Assembly (NCBI GenBank): GCA_002305545.1
Contig: DBRG01000019.1
Span: forward strand, 124,001-188,000
Direction: 5' to 3'
DNA from: Bacteroidales bacterium UBA1374
Lineage (GTDB): Bacteria > Bacteroidota > Bacteroidia > Bacteroidales > UBA932
DNA length: 64,000 nucleotides
Below are positions 17,230 to 25,816 of the stretch, piece by piece. Position 1 is the first letter of the stretch; every line of letters begins with the position of its first letter. The notes under the pieces were generated by a model that searched no databases, was not told the DNA's origin, and worked only from the letters and a program-made list of their open reading frames with translations. Made by a program: the position numbers and the translations under genes.

Positions 17230-18240
17230 TTATTTCAATTGTTCGCTCAATGCCTTGAAAACGATGGCGGGCGAGCGGTATTCATGCAGGATTTTGTACA
17301 TTGCTTCTGCAATGGGCATCTCGGCTTTGTATTTTTTATTGATCTCATGGATGCACAAGGTCGCGTAATAACCTTCTGCCACCATGTTCATTTCCAGTTG
17401 CGCTGCCTTGATCGAGTATCCCTGGCCTATCATGTTGCCAAAGGTACGGTTGCGGCTGAATTGAGAGTAACAGGTAACCAGCAGGTCTCCAAGGAATCCC
17501 GAGAGTGATGTGTTCCGTCCTTTATCCGGATAAGAGCAGTTCAGGAACGACCGGATTTCCTGATAAGCACAGGAAACCAGCACAGCCTGGAAGTTGTCCC
17601 CGTATCCCAGGGCGCGGCTCATCCCGGATGCTATGGCGTAAATGTTTTTCAGGACAACAGAGTACTCAAGGCCGTATATATCTGTGCCGATAGTGGTGCG
17701 GATGTAAGGGCAACGGAACGCCTCGGCAAGCTTTTTGGCCGTCCTTTCCTTTTTGCAGGTGACACTCAGGTAGGAAAGCCGCTCCATGGCAACCTCTTCT
17801 GCATGAACAGGACCGGCTATCACGCCCATGTTGTCGTAAGGTATGTTGTGGATGCGGTTGAAGTACTCGGTGATTGAGATGTTTCTTTCAGGTATGAGTC
17901 CCTTTATGGCGGTGACAATGAATTTATCTTCCAGTGAAACGGTCAGGGGAAATACCTCGCTTATGAAATATGTAGAAGGTATGCAGAAGATCAGCACGTC
18001 TGCCTGGTCTGTGATCTTGTTGATGTCAGAGCTCATCAGCAGGCGGGAAGTGTCCAGTTCGACGGCCTGGAGGTAGTGAGGGTTGTGTTTGTTCTGATCT
18101 ATGAAATTGATCATTTTCTGATCCCGGACAAACCATAGCACTTCCTTTTGCGTATCGAGCAGGATCTTAATCAGGGCCGTTGCCCAGCTTCCCGATCCGA
18201 TGACTGCATACTTTGTGTTTTTGCTAAAATAGCCCTTCAT
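17230..18240 (-). CDS. gpsA: NAD(P)-dependent glycerol-3-phosphate dehydrogenase
   Basis: Makes sn-glycerol 3-phosphate from dihydroxyacetone phosphate for phospholipid synthesis. At 336 aa it is family length. The N-terminal Rossmann motif is VIGSGSWATALIKIL (an S replaces the usual second G), followed by IFCIPSTYF and the conserved GPVHAEE block. The C-terminal helical domain contains LKNIYAIASGMSRALGYGDN. It is first gene of the gpsA-pgi pair and has a TATCTTTG box 20 nt upstream of its ATG. Confidence 0.95.
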   Translation of the reverse strand: MKGYFSKNTKYAVIGSGSWATALIKILLDTQKEVLWFVRDQKMINFIDQNKHNPHYLQAVELDTSRLLMSSDINKITDQADVLIFCIPSTYFISEVFPLTVSLEDKFIVTAIKGLIPERNISITEYFNRIHNIPYDNMGVIAGPVHAEEVAMERLSYLSVTCKKERTAKKLAEAFRCPYIRTTIGTDIYGLEYSVVLKNIYAIASGMSRALGYGDNFQAVLVSCAYQEIRSFLNCSYPDKGRNTSLSGFLGDLLVTCYSQFSRNRTFGNMIGQGYSIKAAQLEMNMVAEGYYATLCIHEINKKYKAEMPIAEAMYKILHEYRSPAIVFKALSEQLK

Positions 18241-18260
18241 AGTTTTCCTGTATGGGTCAG

Positions 18261-18268
18261 CAAAGATA
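18261..18268 (-). promoter_or_regulatory. -7 box TATCTTTG of gpsA-pgi
   Basis: The minus strand reads TATCTTTG, ending 20 nt before the gpsA ATG. No clear -33 element. Confidence 0.45.
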
Positions 18269-18281
18269 ATCTTAATTTGTC

Positions 18282-18289
18282 TATCTTTA
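18282..18289 (+). promoter_or_regulatory. Possible -7 box TATCTTTA of the NAD-salvage operon
   Basis: One mismatch to TAnnTTTG, 13 nt before ATG 18303. It would drive pncB and probably the whole packed run behind it. Confidence 0.35.
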
Positions 18290-18302
18290 CGTTTTGAAAA
18301 AT

Positions 18303-19766
18303 ATGATGGTAAATTCCTATTGTTCCGACAAATATCAGTATACCATGGCCAAGACCTTTGTAGATAAAGGTTTAGATAAGACTGTGGCTATATTCAATAT
18401 GTTTTACCGTACTGCACCCGACAACAACAACTGGGCTGTAGTAAGCGGTATCAATGAGGTACTTGAAATGATAGGAGGCTTTGGGACTCAACCAGAGTCT
18501 TTTTTCAGAAAATTCCTTCCCGGTGAGAACTATGCGGACTTCTGCAGGATGCTGACAACAGTACGTTTTACAGGGGATGTGTACGCTATGGAAGAAGGAC
18601 AGATAGCGTTTCCCCGACAACCCCTCATCACAGTGGTTGCCCCATTGCTCGAGGCTCAGATCCTGGAAACCCCCATGCTGTGCATCATGAACCACCAGAT
18701 GGCTGTTGCCACAAAGGCATCCCGGGTTACCCGAAGTACCACCAAACCGGTAAGCGAATTCGGCTCCCGGAGGGCCCATGGTCCCTGGGCTGCCCTTCAC
18801 GGGGCAAAGGCCGCCTATACGGCCGGTTGTGTGAGTACCTCAAATATTCTGGCAACAACGGAATTTGACATTTCCAGCACCGGAACCATGGCCCATAGCT
18901 ACGTTACAGCTTTCGGCTGCAGCGTAAGGAAGGAGTATGATGCGTTTGATGCCTACATAAAAAGCCACAGGGGAGAAGGGATCATATTGCTTCTGGACAC
19001 CTATGACACGCTCAAGAGCGGTATACCCAATGCCTTGAAGGCTTTTAAAGACAATGGCATAGACGATTCCTACCAGCCTTTCTACGGGATCAGGCTGGAC
19101 AGCGGGGATTTGGCCTATCTTTCCCGTAAATGCCGTGAAATAATGGACAGGGAAGGATTCACCAAATGCATCATCTTTGCCTCGAATTCGCTGGACGAGT
19201 ATCTGATCTCGGACCTGGAGCGTCAAAATGCAGCCATTGACAGTTATGGTGTGGGAGATGCCATTGCCACCAGCAAGCACAATCCCTGTTTCGGGAATGT
19301 TTATAAAATGGTGCAAATTGGAGATACCCCGGTCCTGAAACTTTCAGAAGACAAGGCAAAAGTCATCAATCCCGGATTCCAGGTCACCTACAGGATATAC
19401 CAGGAGAACGAGAGCAAGGCTGATGTTACCTGCCTGCGCTCAGACAGGCTGGCATGTGCCATAGAAGAAGGGAAGGAGATCATGCTCACAGACGAAAACG
19501 ATCAGACCAGGAAGACAACTTACAGGGAAGGGTCCTATACCGCAGAAAAATTGCAGCACAAGGTAATGGAAGACGGTAAAAGGATCAGGCCCGATACAAC
19601 ACAGCAGGAAAAACGCGAAAGATACCTTTATGAATTGTCACGCATGAATCCCACTGAGCGCAGGATCATCAATCCCCATTATCACAAGGTAGATATCTCG
19701 GACGACTTGTACAATTTAAAAATGAAACTGATCTATACAATTAAAGAGGAACTGAACCATGTATGA
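18303..19766 (+). CDS. pncB: Nicotinate phosphoribosyltransferase
   Basis: Converts nicotinic acid and PRPP to nicotinate mononucleotide, the committed step of the Preiss-Handler NAD salvage route. I choose ATG 18303 (487 aa); a TTG at 18294 gives three more residues and ATG 18306 one fewer. Seen: the N-terminal YQYTMAKTF block, the GSRRAHGPWAA segment, and DISSTGTMAHSYV with the family His. The SGDLAYLS motif and the phosphate-binding TSKHNPCFG region follow. It overlaps the nicotinamidase gene by 8 nt; the pair converts nicotinamide to NaMN, which explains their coupling. Confidence 0.94.
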   Translation: MMVNSYCSDKYQYTMAKTFVDKGLDKTVAIFNMFYRTAPDNNNWAVVSGINEVLEMIGGFGTQPESFFRKFLPGENYADFCRMLTTVRFTGDVYAMEEGQIAFPRQPLITVVAPLLEAQILETPMLCIMNHQMAVATKASRVTRSTTKPVSEFGSRRAHGPWAALHGAKAAYTAGCVSTSNILATTEFDISSTGTMAHSYVTAFGCSVRKEYDAFDAYIKSHRGEGIILLLDTYDTLKSGIPNALKAFKDNGIDDSYQPFYGIRLDSGDLAYLSRKCREIMDREGFTKCIIFASNSLDEYLISDLERQNAAIDSYGVGDAIATSKHNPCFGNVYKMVQIGDTPVLKLSEDKAKVINPGFQVTYRIYQENESKADVTCLRSDRLACAIEEGKEIMLTDENDQTRKTTYREGSYTAEKLQHKVMEDGKRIRPDTTQQEKRERYLYELSRMNPTERRIINPHYHKVDISDDLYNLKMKLIYTIKEELNHV

Positions 19767-20325
19767 ACAAACCAGAACCCACATAGTGGTGGATATGCTG
19801 AACGATTTCATATCAGGGTCTATGGCTTGTCAGAACGCAGAGAACGCCATGACCCACAGTATCAATTACATTAATATGCACCCAGGGGATAAGGTCGTAT
19901 ACATTTGCGATACACATCCTGAGAATCACTGCTCCTTTACGGGATGCGGAGGACAGTGGCCCCCGCACTGTGTGATCAATACCTCCGGCCAGGAAATCCA
20001 CCTGTCCTATTATACACGGGTGAACGATCCCAACATGAGGCCGCACCTGATGAGAATATTCCGAAAGGGCACTTCCGCCATAAAAGAGGAATATTCGGGA
20101 TTCAATGCCGTCCGCTCAGACGGCAAATCCCTGAACAGCATCCTTACAAAGCAGGTCATAGTGAGCGGTATTGCCACCGAATATTGCGTTTTTGAAACGG
20201 TCAAGGATCTTGTTGAAGCTGAGTATGATGTACAGGTGTTGCTGGAAGGGCTGGCTTATGTGAGCCAAAAGGACCACCGTGCCGCCATTGAGAACATGAA
20301 AAGCCTGGGTGTTAAATTTGTTTGA
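19759..20325 (+). CDS. pncA: Nicotinamidase (isochorismatase fold)
   Basis: Hydrolyses nicotinamide to nicotinic acid and ammonia. It is 188 aa with the cysteine-hydrolase triad Asp12 (VVDMLNDF), a Lys in TSAIKEEYSGF, and Cys143 (GIATEYCV). Metal-binding residues are suggested by CDTHPENHCSF and GGQWPPHCV. The neighbouring pncB makes a nicotinamidase assignment better than isochorismatase or another amidase. Start ATG 19759 overlaps the pncB end by 8 nt; the ROK gene follows after 18 nt. Confidence 0.93.
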   Translation: MYEQTRTHIVVDMLNDFISGSMACQNAENAMTHSINYINMHPGDKVVYICDTHPENHCSFTGCGGQWPPHCVINTSGQEIHLSYYTRVNDPNMRPHLMRIFRKGTSAIKEEYSGFNAVRSDGKSLNSILTKQVIVSGIATEYCVFETVKDLVEAEYDVQVLLEGLAYVSQKDHRAAIENMKSLGVKFV

Positions 20326-20343
20326 TAATAGAGGGTCTGAACT

Positions 20344-21270
20344 ATGCAAGCTATTGGTGTTGATCTGGGCGGAACAAAGCTGCATGCAGCGCTCTTTTCC
20401 CTTACGGGCGAAATCATTGCCGACCGCACCGTGCTCCTGGAAGGACGTACAGGGCAGCAGGTAGCCGCGTTGATAGTTACAATTTGTAACGTACTGATGG
20501 AGGAGCAGGGAATCTCCCCTGAGGATGAAAAGAGGGTGGGTATATGTGTCCCCGGGATTGCCGACACACGCACAGACAGGGTTTGGGCGCCCAACATACC
20601 GGGGTGGAACAGTTTTCCCCTCAAAGAATACATCACCAATGCCATGCCCGGCACTGAAACCATTATTGCCAGCGACAGAACGTGTTACATACTGGGAGAG
20701 ACATGGCAGGGTGTTGCAAAAGGATATACAGATGCCATTTACCTGAGTGTGGGTACAGGGATTGGAGCGGGGATCATGACAGATGGCCGTGTTATACACG
20801 GAGCGGCAGACATAGCAGGCGCTATAGGCTGGATGGCGCTGCAGCCGACTTTTTCAGATGAGTACAGTAACAGTGGTTGCTTTGAAACATATGCCTCCGG
20901 GACAGGCATTGCTGCCCAGGCGCGCAAATTCTCCGGTCAGCCTGGGGTGTACCAGGATGCACGATCGGTTTTTGATGCCTACGAGCGGGGAAATACGGTG
21001 GCTTTAAGGGTTATAGACAAGGCGGTTGAATGCTGGGGTATGGCCTCGGCAAACCTGGTGAGTCTGTTTAATCCCCAGATAATTGTCTGGGGAGGAGGCG
21101 TTTTTGGTCCCGCTGTCCGTTTTCTGGACAGGATCTATTACGAAGCATGTAAATGGGCACAGCCCATAAGTATCAGGCAATGCCGCTTTGAGGCTTCCTC
21201 CCTGTCCCAGAAGGCAGGTATCCTTGGAGCGGGCCGCCTGGCAATGGAAGCAATGAAAGTATATGAATAA
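20344..21270 (+). CDS. Divergent ROK-family sugar kinase
   Basis: ROK-fold ATP-dependent sugar kinase, 308 aa. The phosphate loop DLGGTKLHA (8-16), the catalytic Asp in IIASDRTC, and a GTGIGAG adenosine motif are present. It departs from canonical ROK proteins. The substrate motif GExGH reads GAIGW at 159-163, so both the Glu and the His are gone. The zinc cluster CxCGxxGC has only its last Cys (Cys179), with Asp172 and Tyr174 in place of the other two. Substrate is therefore unclear and unlikely to be plain glucose. MFS and SIS genes follow at overlapping or 1-nt spacing, indicating a sugar uptake, phosphorylation and isomerisation unit. Confidence 0.85.
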   Translation: MQAIGVDLGGTKLHAALFSLTGEIIADRTVLLEGRTGQQVAALIVTICNVLMEEQGISPEDEKRVGICVPGIADTRTDRVWAPNIPGWNSFPLKEYITNAMPGTETIIASDRTCYILGETWQGVAKGYTDAIYLSVGTGIGAGIMTDGRVIHGAADIAGAIGWMALQPTFSDEYSNSGCFETYASGTGIAAQARKFSGQPGVYQDARSVFDAYERGNTVALRVIDKAVECWGMASANLVSLFNPQIIVWGGGVFGPAVRFLDRIYYEACKWAQPISIRQCRFEASSLSQKAGILGAGRLAMEAMKVYE

Positions 21271-22402
21271 ACGTAGTATTCTGGCTGCCGGTTATGCCGG
21301 CATCTTTTTTTTCGGTATCTCTTTTCTCACCCTGGGATCGGTCCTGCCATCCCTGAGGGAAACACTCCATCTGGACATGGCCCAATCTTCGGCACTGGCA
21401 GGTATCCTGCCTTTTGGCGTATTGGCCGGTTCTGTGGTATTCGGACCCTGGTGTGACCGCTACGGGTATAAAATGCCTTTTCAATGGGCAGCCGCCATGG
21501 TGGTTCTTGGATTCATAGGATTGTCAACCTTTACGGCTGTATCCTGGCTGGGTACCTGTGTGTTCATTACAGGGGCGGGAGGAGGCATTCTAAACGGGGC
21601 CTGCAACGCCCTGGTTACCGATGTGTCCGATGACCGTAACCGCAGTTCAAACCTGAGCATTCTGGGTGTTTTTTATGGTTTGGGCGCCCTGATAATGCCT
21701 TTGATACTGGGAATATTTGATTTTATTCCCTACTCGGCCATTCTTCGTTACATGGCTGTTTTCCTGTTCCTGGTATTTGTATATTTCAGTATAATACGCT
21801 TTCCCGAGGCCAAAGTCCGGCAGGGATTTCCCATCAAGGAGGGATTGTCCATGCTTCGACAGCCGGCATTGCTCTTTTTCAGCTTTATCCTTTTTTTCCA
21901 GTCTGCCCTGGAAGGATTATGCAGCAACTGGATCCCCATTTTTTTACAGGATAGTGCAGGTTACAGGCTGTCCCAGCAGAATGCGTTATTTCTGCTAACC
22001 TTTGTGGTAGTGGGCATGACTGCAGGCAGGGTTCTTTTGAGCTGGCTTGCATTCCGCTATAAACCCTGGAAGATCCTTTGGTGGTATCTGCTGGTGTTGG
22101 CTGCAGGATTTACGGGATTGGCAGCCGGGTTCAAGCCGTTGGTACCTGTGATACTGATAGGGACAGGACTTGGGGCAACATTTCCGGTTATTGTTTCCTA
22201 TATCGGGTCCCGGTACAAATCACTGTCCGGGACAGCCATAGGGATAGCCATGGTCATAGCCCTGGCCGGCAATACGTTATTGAATTATTTACTGGGTTTT
22301 CTGCCTATTCGCGTTTTTCCCATATATTTGCTGGGTATATGGGCTGTAATGGCACTTCTTTATTTTTTGATGACCTATGGAGGAAAGCTTGAAAAAACAT
22401 AA
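21263..22402 (+). CDS. MFS transporter, probably for a sugar
   Basis: Major facilitator protein, 379 aa with about 12 hydrophobic segments and no signal peptide. The loop 2-3 motif is visible in degenerate form (GPWCDRYGYKMPFQ). It resembles the FucP/NanT-like sugar MFS carriers of Bacteroidota, but specificity cannot be read from sequence. It overlaps the ROK kinase by 8 nt and is followed at once by the SIS protein, so the carried solute is probably the substrate of that kinase. Confidence 0.88.
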   Translation: MNKRSILAAGYAGIFFFGISFLTLGSVLPSLRETLHLDMAQSSALAGILPFGVLAGSVVFGPWCDRYGYKMPFQWAAAMVVLGFIGLSTFTAVSWLGTCVFITGAGGGILNGACNALVTDVSDDRNRSSNLSILGVFYGLGALIMPLILGIFDFIPYSAILRYMAVFLFLVFVYFSIIRFPEAKVRQGFPIKEGLSMLRQPALLFFSFILFFQSALEGLCSNWIPIFLQDSAGYRLSQQNALFLLTFVVVGMTAGRVLLSWLAFRYKPWKILWWYLLVLAAGFTGLAAGFKPLVPVILIGTGLGATFPVIVSYIGSRYKSLSGTAIGIAMVIALAGNTLLNYLLGFLPIRVFPIYLLGIWAVMALLYFLMTYGGKLEKT

Positions 22403-22403
22403 T

Positions 22404-23171
22404 ATGAATATACTTGCTATAGAATGGCTGGACAAGGTCCGGGAACTGCAGGACAAGATCCAGGAAACACAGATGGATAATATACAAAAAGCGGCAACCC
22501 TGATGGCCGATAGCATAGAAGCCGGCCGATGGGTGCATACTTTCGGATGTGGCCATGCCACACTCCCCATTGAAGAGATGTACCCAAGGATCGGGGGATT
22601 CGTGGGATTCCATCCGCTGATAGAACAATCCCTTACTTTTTTCACCCGCATCACGGGAGAGAGCGGAATCCACCAGTTCCTTTTTTTGGAAAGGGCAGAA
22701 GGATACGGGACAGCCATCATGAGTTCCTGGAATTTCGACGCGCGTGATACGCTCTGGATTTTTTCTCATACCGGCATCAATGCAGTCAATATTGATGTGG
22801 CACTTGAAGCAAAAAAAAGGGGCATGAAAGTGATCGTTTACGGTTCTGCCGCAGAGACTAAGGGGAAAAAACCACGTCATTCCTGTGGAAAGAACTTATT
22901 TGAGCTGGCCGATATTGTGGTGGATTCCTGCGCACCCCTGACAGACGCTTCGGTTACACTCAAGAACCATTTTGACAAAATCGGCCCTGTTTCCACCATG
23001 TGCTTTGTGACATTGGTCTGGATGACCGTAACCACCTGCGCCGGCATCCTCGCAGACCGCGGGGTGAAACTGCACATCCATCCTTCGCACAATGTCCCGG
23101 GGGACACTACGGCAAGGGAACGCCTTGACGGGTGCATAGAGGCCTATAAAACCAGAACATTCGGATTATAA
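22404..23171 (+). CDS. SIS-domain phosphosugar-binding protein (UPF0309-like)
   Basis: 255 aa from ATG 22404, which lies 1 nt after the MFS stop. An upstream in-frame ATG at 22377 would add nine residues inside the MFS gene and is less likely. One SIS fold is visible: HTFGCGHATL near the N-terminus, the DTLWIFSHTGIN strand-loop and a C-terminal ILADRGVKLHIHPSHNVPG block. The pattern matches the UPF0309 family of putative sugar-phosphate isomerases, not MurQ or GlmS. Its placement behind a ROK kinase and MFS carrier suggests it acts on the sugar phosphate they produce. Confidence 0.85.
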   Translation: MNILAIEWLDKVRELQDKIQETQMDNIQKAATLMADSIEAGRWVHTFGCGHATLPIEEMYPRIGGFVGFHPLIEQSLTFFTRITGESGIHQFLFLERAEGYGTAIMSSWNFDARDTLWIFSHTGINAVNIDVALEAKKRGMKVIVYGSAAETKGKKPRHSCGKNLFELADIVVDSCAPLTDASVTLKNHFDKIGPVSTMCFVTLVWMTVTTCAGILADRGVKLHIHPSHNVPGDTTARERLDGCIEAYKTRTFGL

Positions 23172-23189
23172 ATTTAATATGGATCGTAT

Positions 23190-23831
23190 ATGAAAAAACT
23201 GATTTTAAGTCTGTTACTCATGGCTTTGGCATTTAGTGCCTACGGACAGGAAAACAAATCCGCCATTCCACAATGGTACAGAAATGAGTTGTTTCTGGAC
23301 CCGGCCCGTTTTTTTGAAGGGACTTTTGTCCTTGGTTACCAAAGAAACTTTTACAATTCGGCCCTGTCCCTGATGCCATCCATAACCCTGATGGGTGAAT
23401 CGATTTTCCGTAATGAAGATGATTTTTACAGCGAAATGGAAGGTTTCGGGATGGAGGGCGTATACAAGGTTTATTTTGCACGCATGCCGCGTAAAGCACA
23501 GATTTACCTGGGGCCCTATGTCGCCTACCGCTACCTGAAAGAAAAGAACAGGTTGCCGGATTATGTTGACCCCCAGGAACTGCCCAACATCATGCAAAGT
23601 GATTTATATACACGTTATAATACCGTTATGGCCGGGGTATTGTTTGGCGTTCATTTCATGTGGGGACGTTTTACTATGGATATTAACGTAGGAGGCGGAA
23701 TTCGCTATCCTTCCATTTCCGGGTTCAGAACAAAATATCCGTCCATCGTTTCAGTGCCAACCGGTTTTGCGGAGTTCGGATATAAGGGTGTGGTACCCAA
23801 AGGTAATTTTACCCTGGGTGTAGCGTTCTAG
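23190..23831 (+). CDS. Exported protein, probable outer-membrane beta-barrel, unknown function
   Basis: 213 aa with a clear signal peptide ending AYGQ (cleavage near residue 20). The mature part alternates polar and aromatic residues in amphipathic strands (FVLGYQRNFYNSAL, VYKVYFARM, YLGPYVAYRYL, MAGVLFGVHFMWG) and ends in a hydrophobic residue (VAF), as in small outer-membrane barrels of the DUF3575/OmpW-like type. I do not recognise the family precisely. It lies 18 nt after the SIS gene and 2 nt before dsbD. Confidence 0.75.
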   Translation: MKKLILSLLLMALAFSAYGQENKSAIPQWYRNELFLDPARFFEGTFVLGYQRNFYNSALSLMPSITLMGESIFRNEDDFYSEMEGFGMEGVYKVYFARMPRKAQIYLGPYVAYRYLKEKNRLPDYVDPQELPNIMQSDLYTRYNTVMAGVLFGVHFMWGRFTMDINVGGGIRYPSISGFRTKYPSIVSVPTGFAEFGYKGVVPKGNFTLGVAF

Positions 23832-23833
23832 TT

Positions 23834-25810
23834 ATGAAAAGACTTCTTTTGTTTTGCCTGGGGACTTTATTGTCTTCGGCAGTTATTGCACAGTATATAG
23901 AACAACCGGCCACGTGGAGCCAAAGTGTATCTGCTGTTGAAGAAAACATATATGAGATACGTTTTCAGGCCACATTAAGAGAGCCTTGGCACATGTATGA
24001 CCTGGGACCTTATCAGGATGGTCCCAAACCTACGCGTTTTACTTTTGATTTGCCGGAAGGTGCATATCTGGAAGATTCCATGCTTATGGAATCGCCTCCC
24101 GCCAAAGAATACGACCCTTTGTTCAATATGGAAATCGGTTCGTTCGGAGGGAAAGGGGTATTTATTCAGAAAATACGTCTTGAAGTTCCGGCGGTCCTGC
24201 TTCGGGCCGTTGTAGAATGGCAGGTATGTGACGGGACGTCCTGTCTGCCTCCGGAATCAGAGGAATTTGAGATCCGGCTGGGAGAGGGACCACTTGTTGC
24301 AGGTGATTCGGGTGAATTAGAAGCGGAAACAGCAGTTGATACCGCAAGTGAACCATCTTCCTCGCTTTGGGGTATCGTACTGCAGGCGGTCGCTTTCGGA
24401 TTGGTGGCCCTGTTGACACCCTGCGTCTTTCCCATGGTTCCCATGACCGTTTCGTTTTTTCTCCGTGGAAGTGAAAACAAACGCAAAAGCCGCCTGCATG
24501 CGGCTTTATACGGGATTTTCATAGTACTTTTATATACGGTGCCCATTGCCGTGATCATTGGGATCACTTATTTTTCAGGAGGGGCATCGGTTACCGCCAA
24601 TATCTTCAACTGGCTCGCTACGCACTGGATCCCGAACATCATTTTCTTCCTGTTATTCCTGGTATTTGCCGCTTCCTTCTTCGGAGCCTTTGAACTGGTG
24701 CTCCCGTCAAAATGGACAACAAAAACTGATTCGAAAGCTGACAAAGGGGGTATCCTTGGAATCTTTTTCCTGGCACTTACGCTGGTACTCGTATCTTTTT
24801 CCTGCACAGGACCCATAGTAGGGGCTGTTCTGATCAAATCAACCCAGGGGGCCGTCTGGGAACCCATACTGACCATGTTCGCTTTCTCTGCGGCTTTTGC
24901 TCTCCCCTTTACCATACTGGCTTTTGTACCCTCCCTGCTGCAGAAGCTTCCAAAGTCTGGCGGCTGGCTCAATTCGGTGAAGGTGATACTGGGGTTCATC
25001 ATACTTGCGCTTTCCCTCAAGTTCCTGAGCACTGCTGACCAGGTCTACCAGTGGGGGATACTTGGACGGGACATTTTCCTGGCTTTGTGGATTGTCATCT
25101 TTTCATTGCTTGGTTTTTACCTTTTGGGCAAAATACGTTTCCGCCACGATTCGCCTTCGGACCATGTGGGGGTTTTTCGTTTTTCTCTTGCCATAGCTGT
25201 TTTCTCTTTTGTGGTGTACCTGATCCCGGGTATGTGGGGTGCACCGCTCAAAGCCCTGTCCGGTTATCTTCCCCCGCTGGGCACACAGGAATTCGTTATG
25301 GACCGGACTGCCCAGGCACCGGCTCCAGTTCAGGAGGTTCAGCAGACAGACAGGAAATACAGTGATCTATTTCACCTGCCTTATGGTCTGAATGGTTTCT
25401 TTCATTATGGGCAGGCAATGGCTTTTGCAAAAGACGTCAACAAACCCGTATTCCTTGACTTTACAGGTCTTGGTTGTGTCAATTGCAAAGAAATGGAAGC
25501 CAGGGTATGGAGTGATCCCCGTGTACAGGTATTGTTGAGGGACCAGTTCGTGATTCTTGCCTTGCACTCAGATGCCAAAAACCAGGCAGATCAGGATGAC
25601 TGGGTTATTGACGAACGAGGGAAGGAGTTGCGTACCCTGGGAAAGATTAACTCCTGGTTTGTACGCACCCGGTATCAGGTCAACGCACAACCCACCTATA
25701 TCATTCTGGACAGGGAAGGGAATCCGCTGCTCCCTCCCCGGAACTATGATCTGGACGTTGAAGAGTATATCAGGTTTCTACAAAAAGGACTGGAAGTTTA
25801 CCATAAATAA
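23834..25810 (+). CDS. dsbD: DsbD-family thiol:disulfide interchange protein
   Basis: Carries reducing power from cytoplasmic thioredoxin across the inner membrane to periplasmic disulfides. 658 aa; signal peptide 1-19. The N-terminal DsbD-alpha domain has Cys132 and Cys137 (VCDGTSCLPP). The membrane domain (about eight segments) has the redox pair Cys197 (TPCVFPMVP) and Cys324 (SFSCTGP). The C-terminal thioredoxin domain carries CVNC (548-551). All three cysteine pairs are intact, so the full relay should work. A possible weakly conserved linker rich in Glu and Ser lies at 155-178. AGCS follows 6 nt downstream. Confidence 0.94.
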   Translation: MKRLLLFCLGTLLSSAVIAQYIEQPATWSQSVSAVEENIYEIRFQATLREPWHMYDLGPYQDGPKPTRFTFDLPEGAYLEDSMLMESPPAKEYDPLFNMEIGSFGGKGVFIQKIRLEVPAVLLRAVVEWQVCDGTSCLPPESEEFEIRLGEGPLVAGDSGELEAETAVDTASEPSSSLWGIVLQAVAFGLVALLTPCVFPMVPMTVSFFLRGSENKRKSRLHAALYGIFIVLLYTVPIAVIIGITYFSGGASVTANIFNWLATHWIPNIIFFLLFLVFAASFFGAFELVLPSKWTTKTDSKADKGGILGIFFLALTLVLVSFSCTGPIVGAVLIKSTQGAVWEPILTMFAFSAAFALPFTILAFVPSLLQKLPKSGGWLNSVKVILGFIILALSLKFLSTADQVYQWGILGRDIFLALWIVIFSLLGFYLLGKIRFRHDSPSDHVGVFRFSLAIAVFSFVVYLIPGMWGAPLKALSGYLPPLGTQEFVMDRTAQAPAPVQEVQQTDRKYSDLFHLPYGLNGFFHYGQAMAFAKDVNKPVFLDFTGLGCVNCKEMEARVWSDPRVQVLLRDQFVILALHSDAKNQADQDDWVIDERGKELRTLGKINSWFVRTRYQVNAQPTYIILDREGNPLLPPRNYDLDVEEYIRFLQKGLEVYHK

Positions 25811-25816
25811 TGCAAT

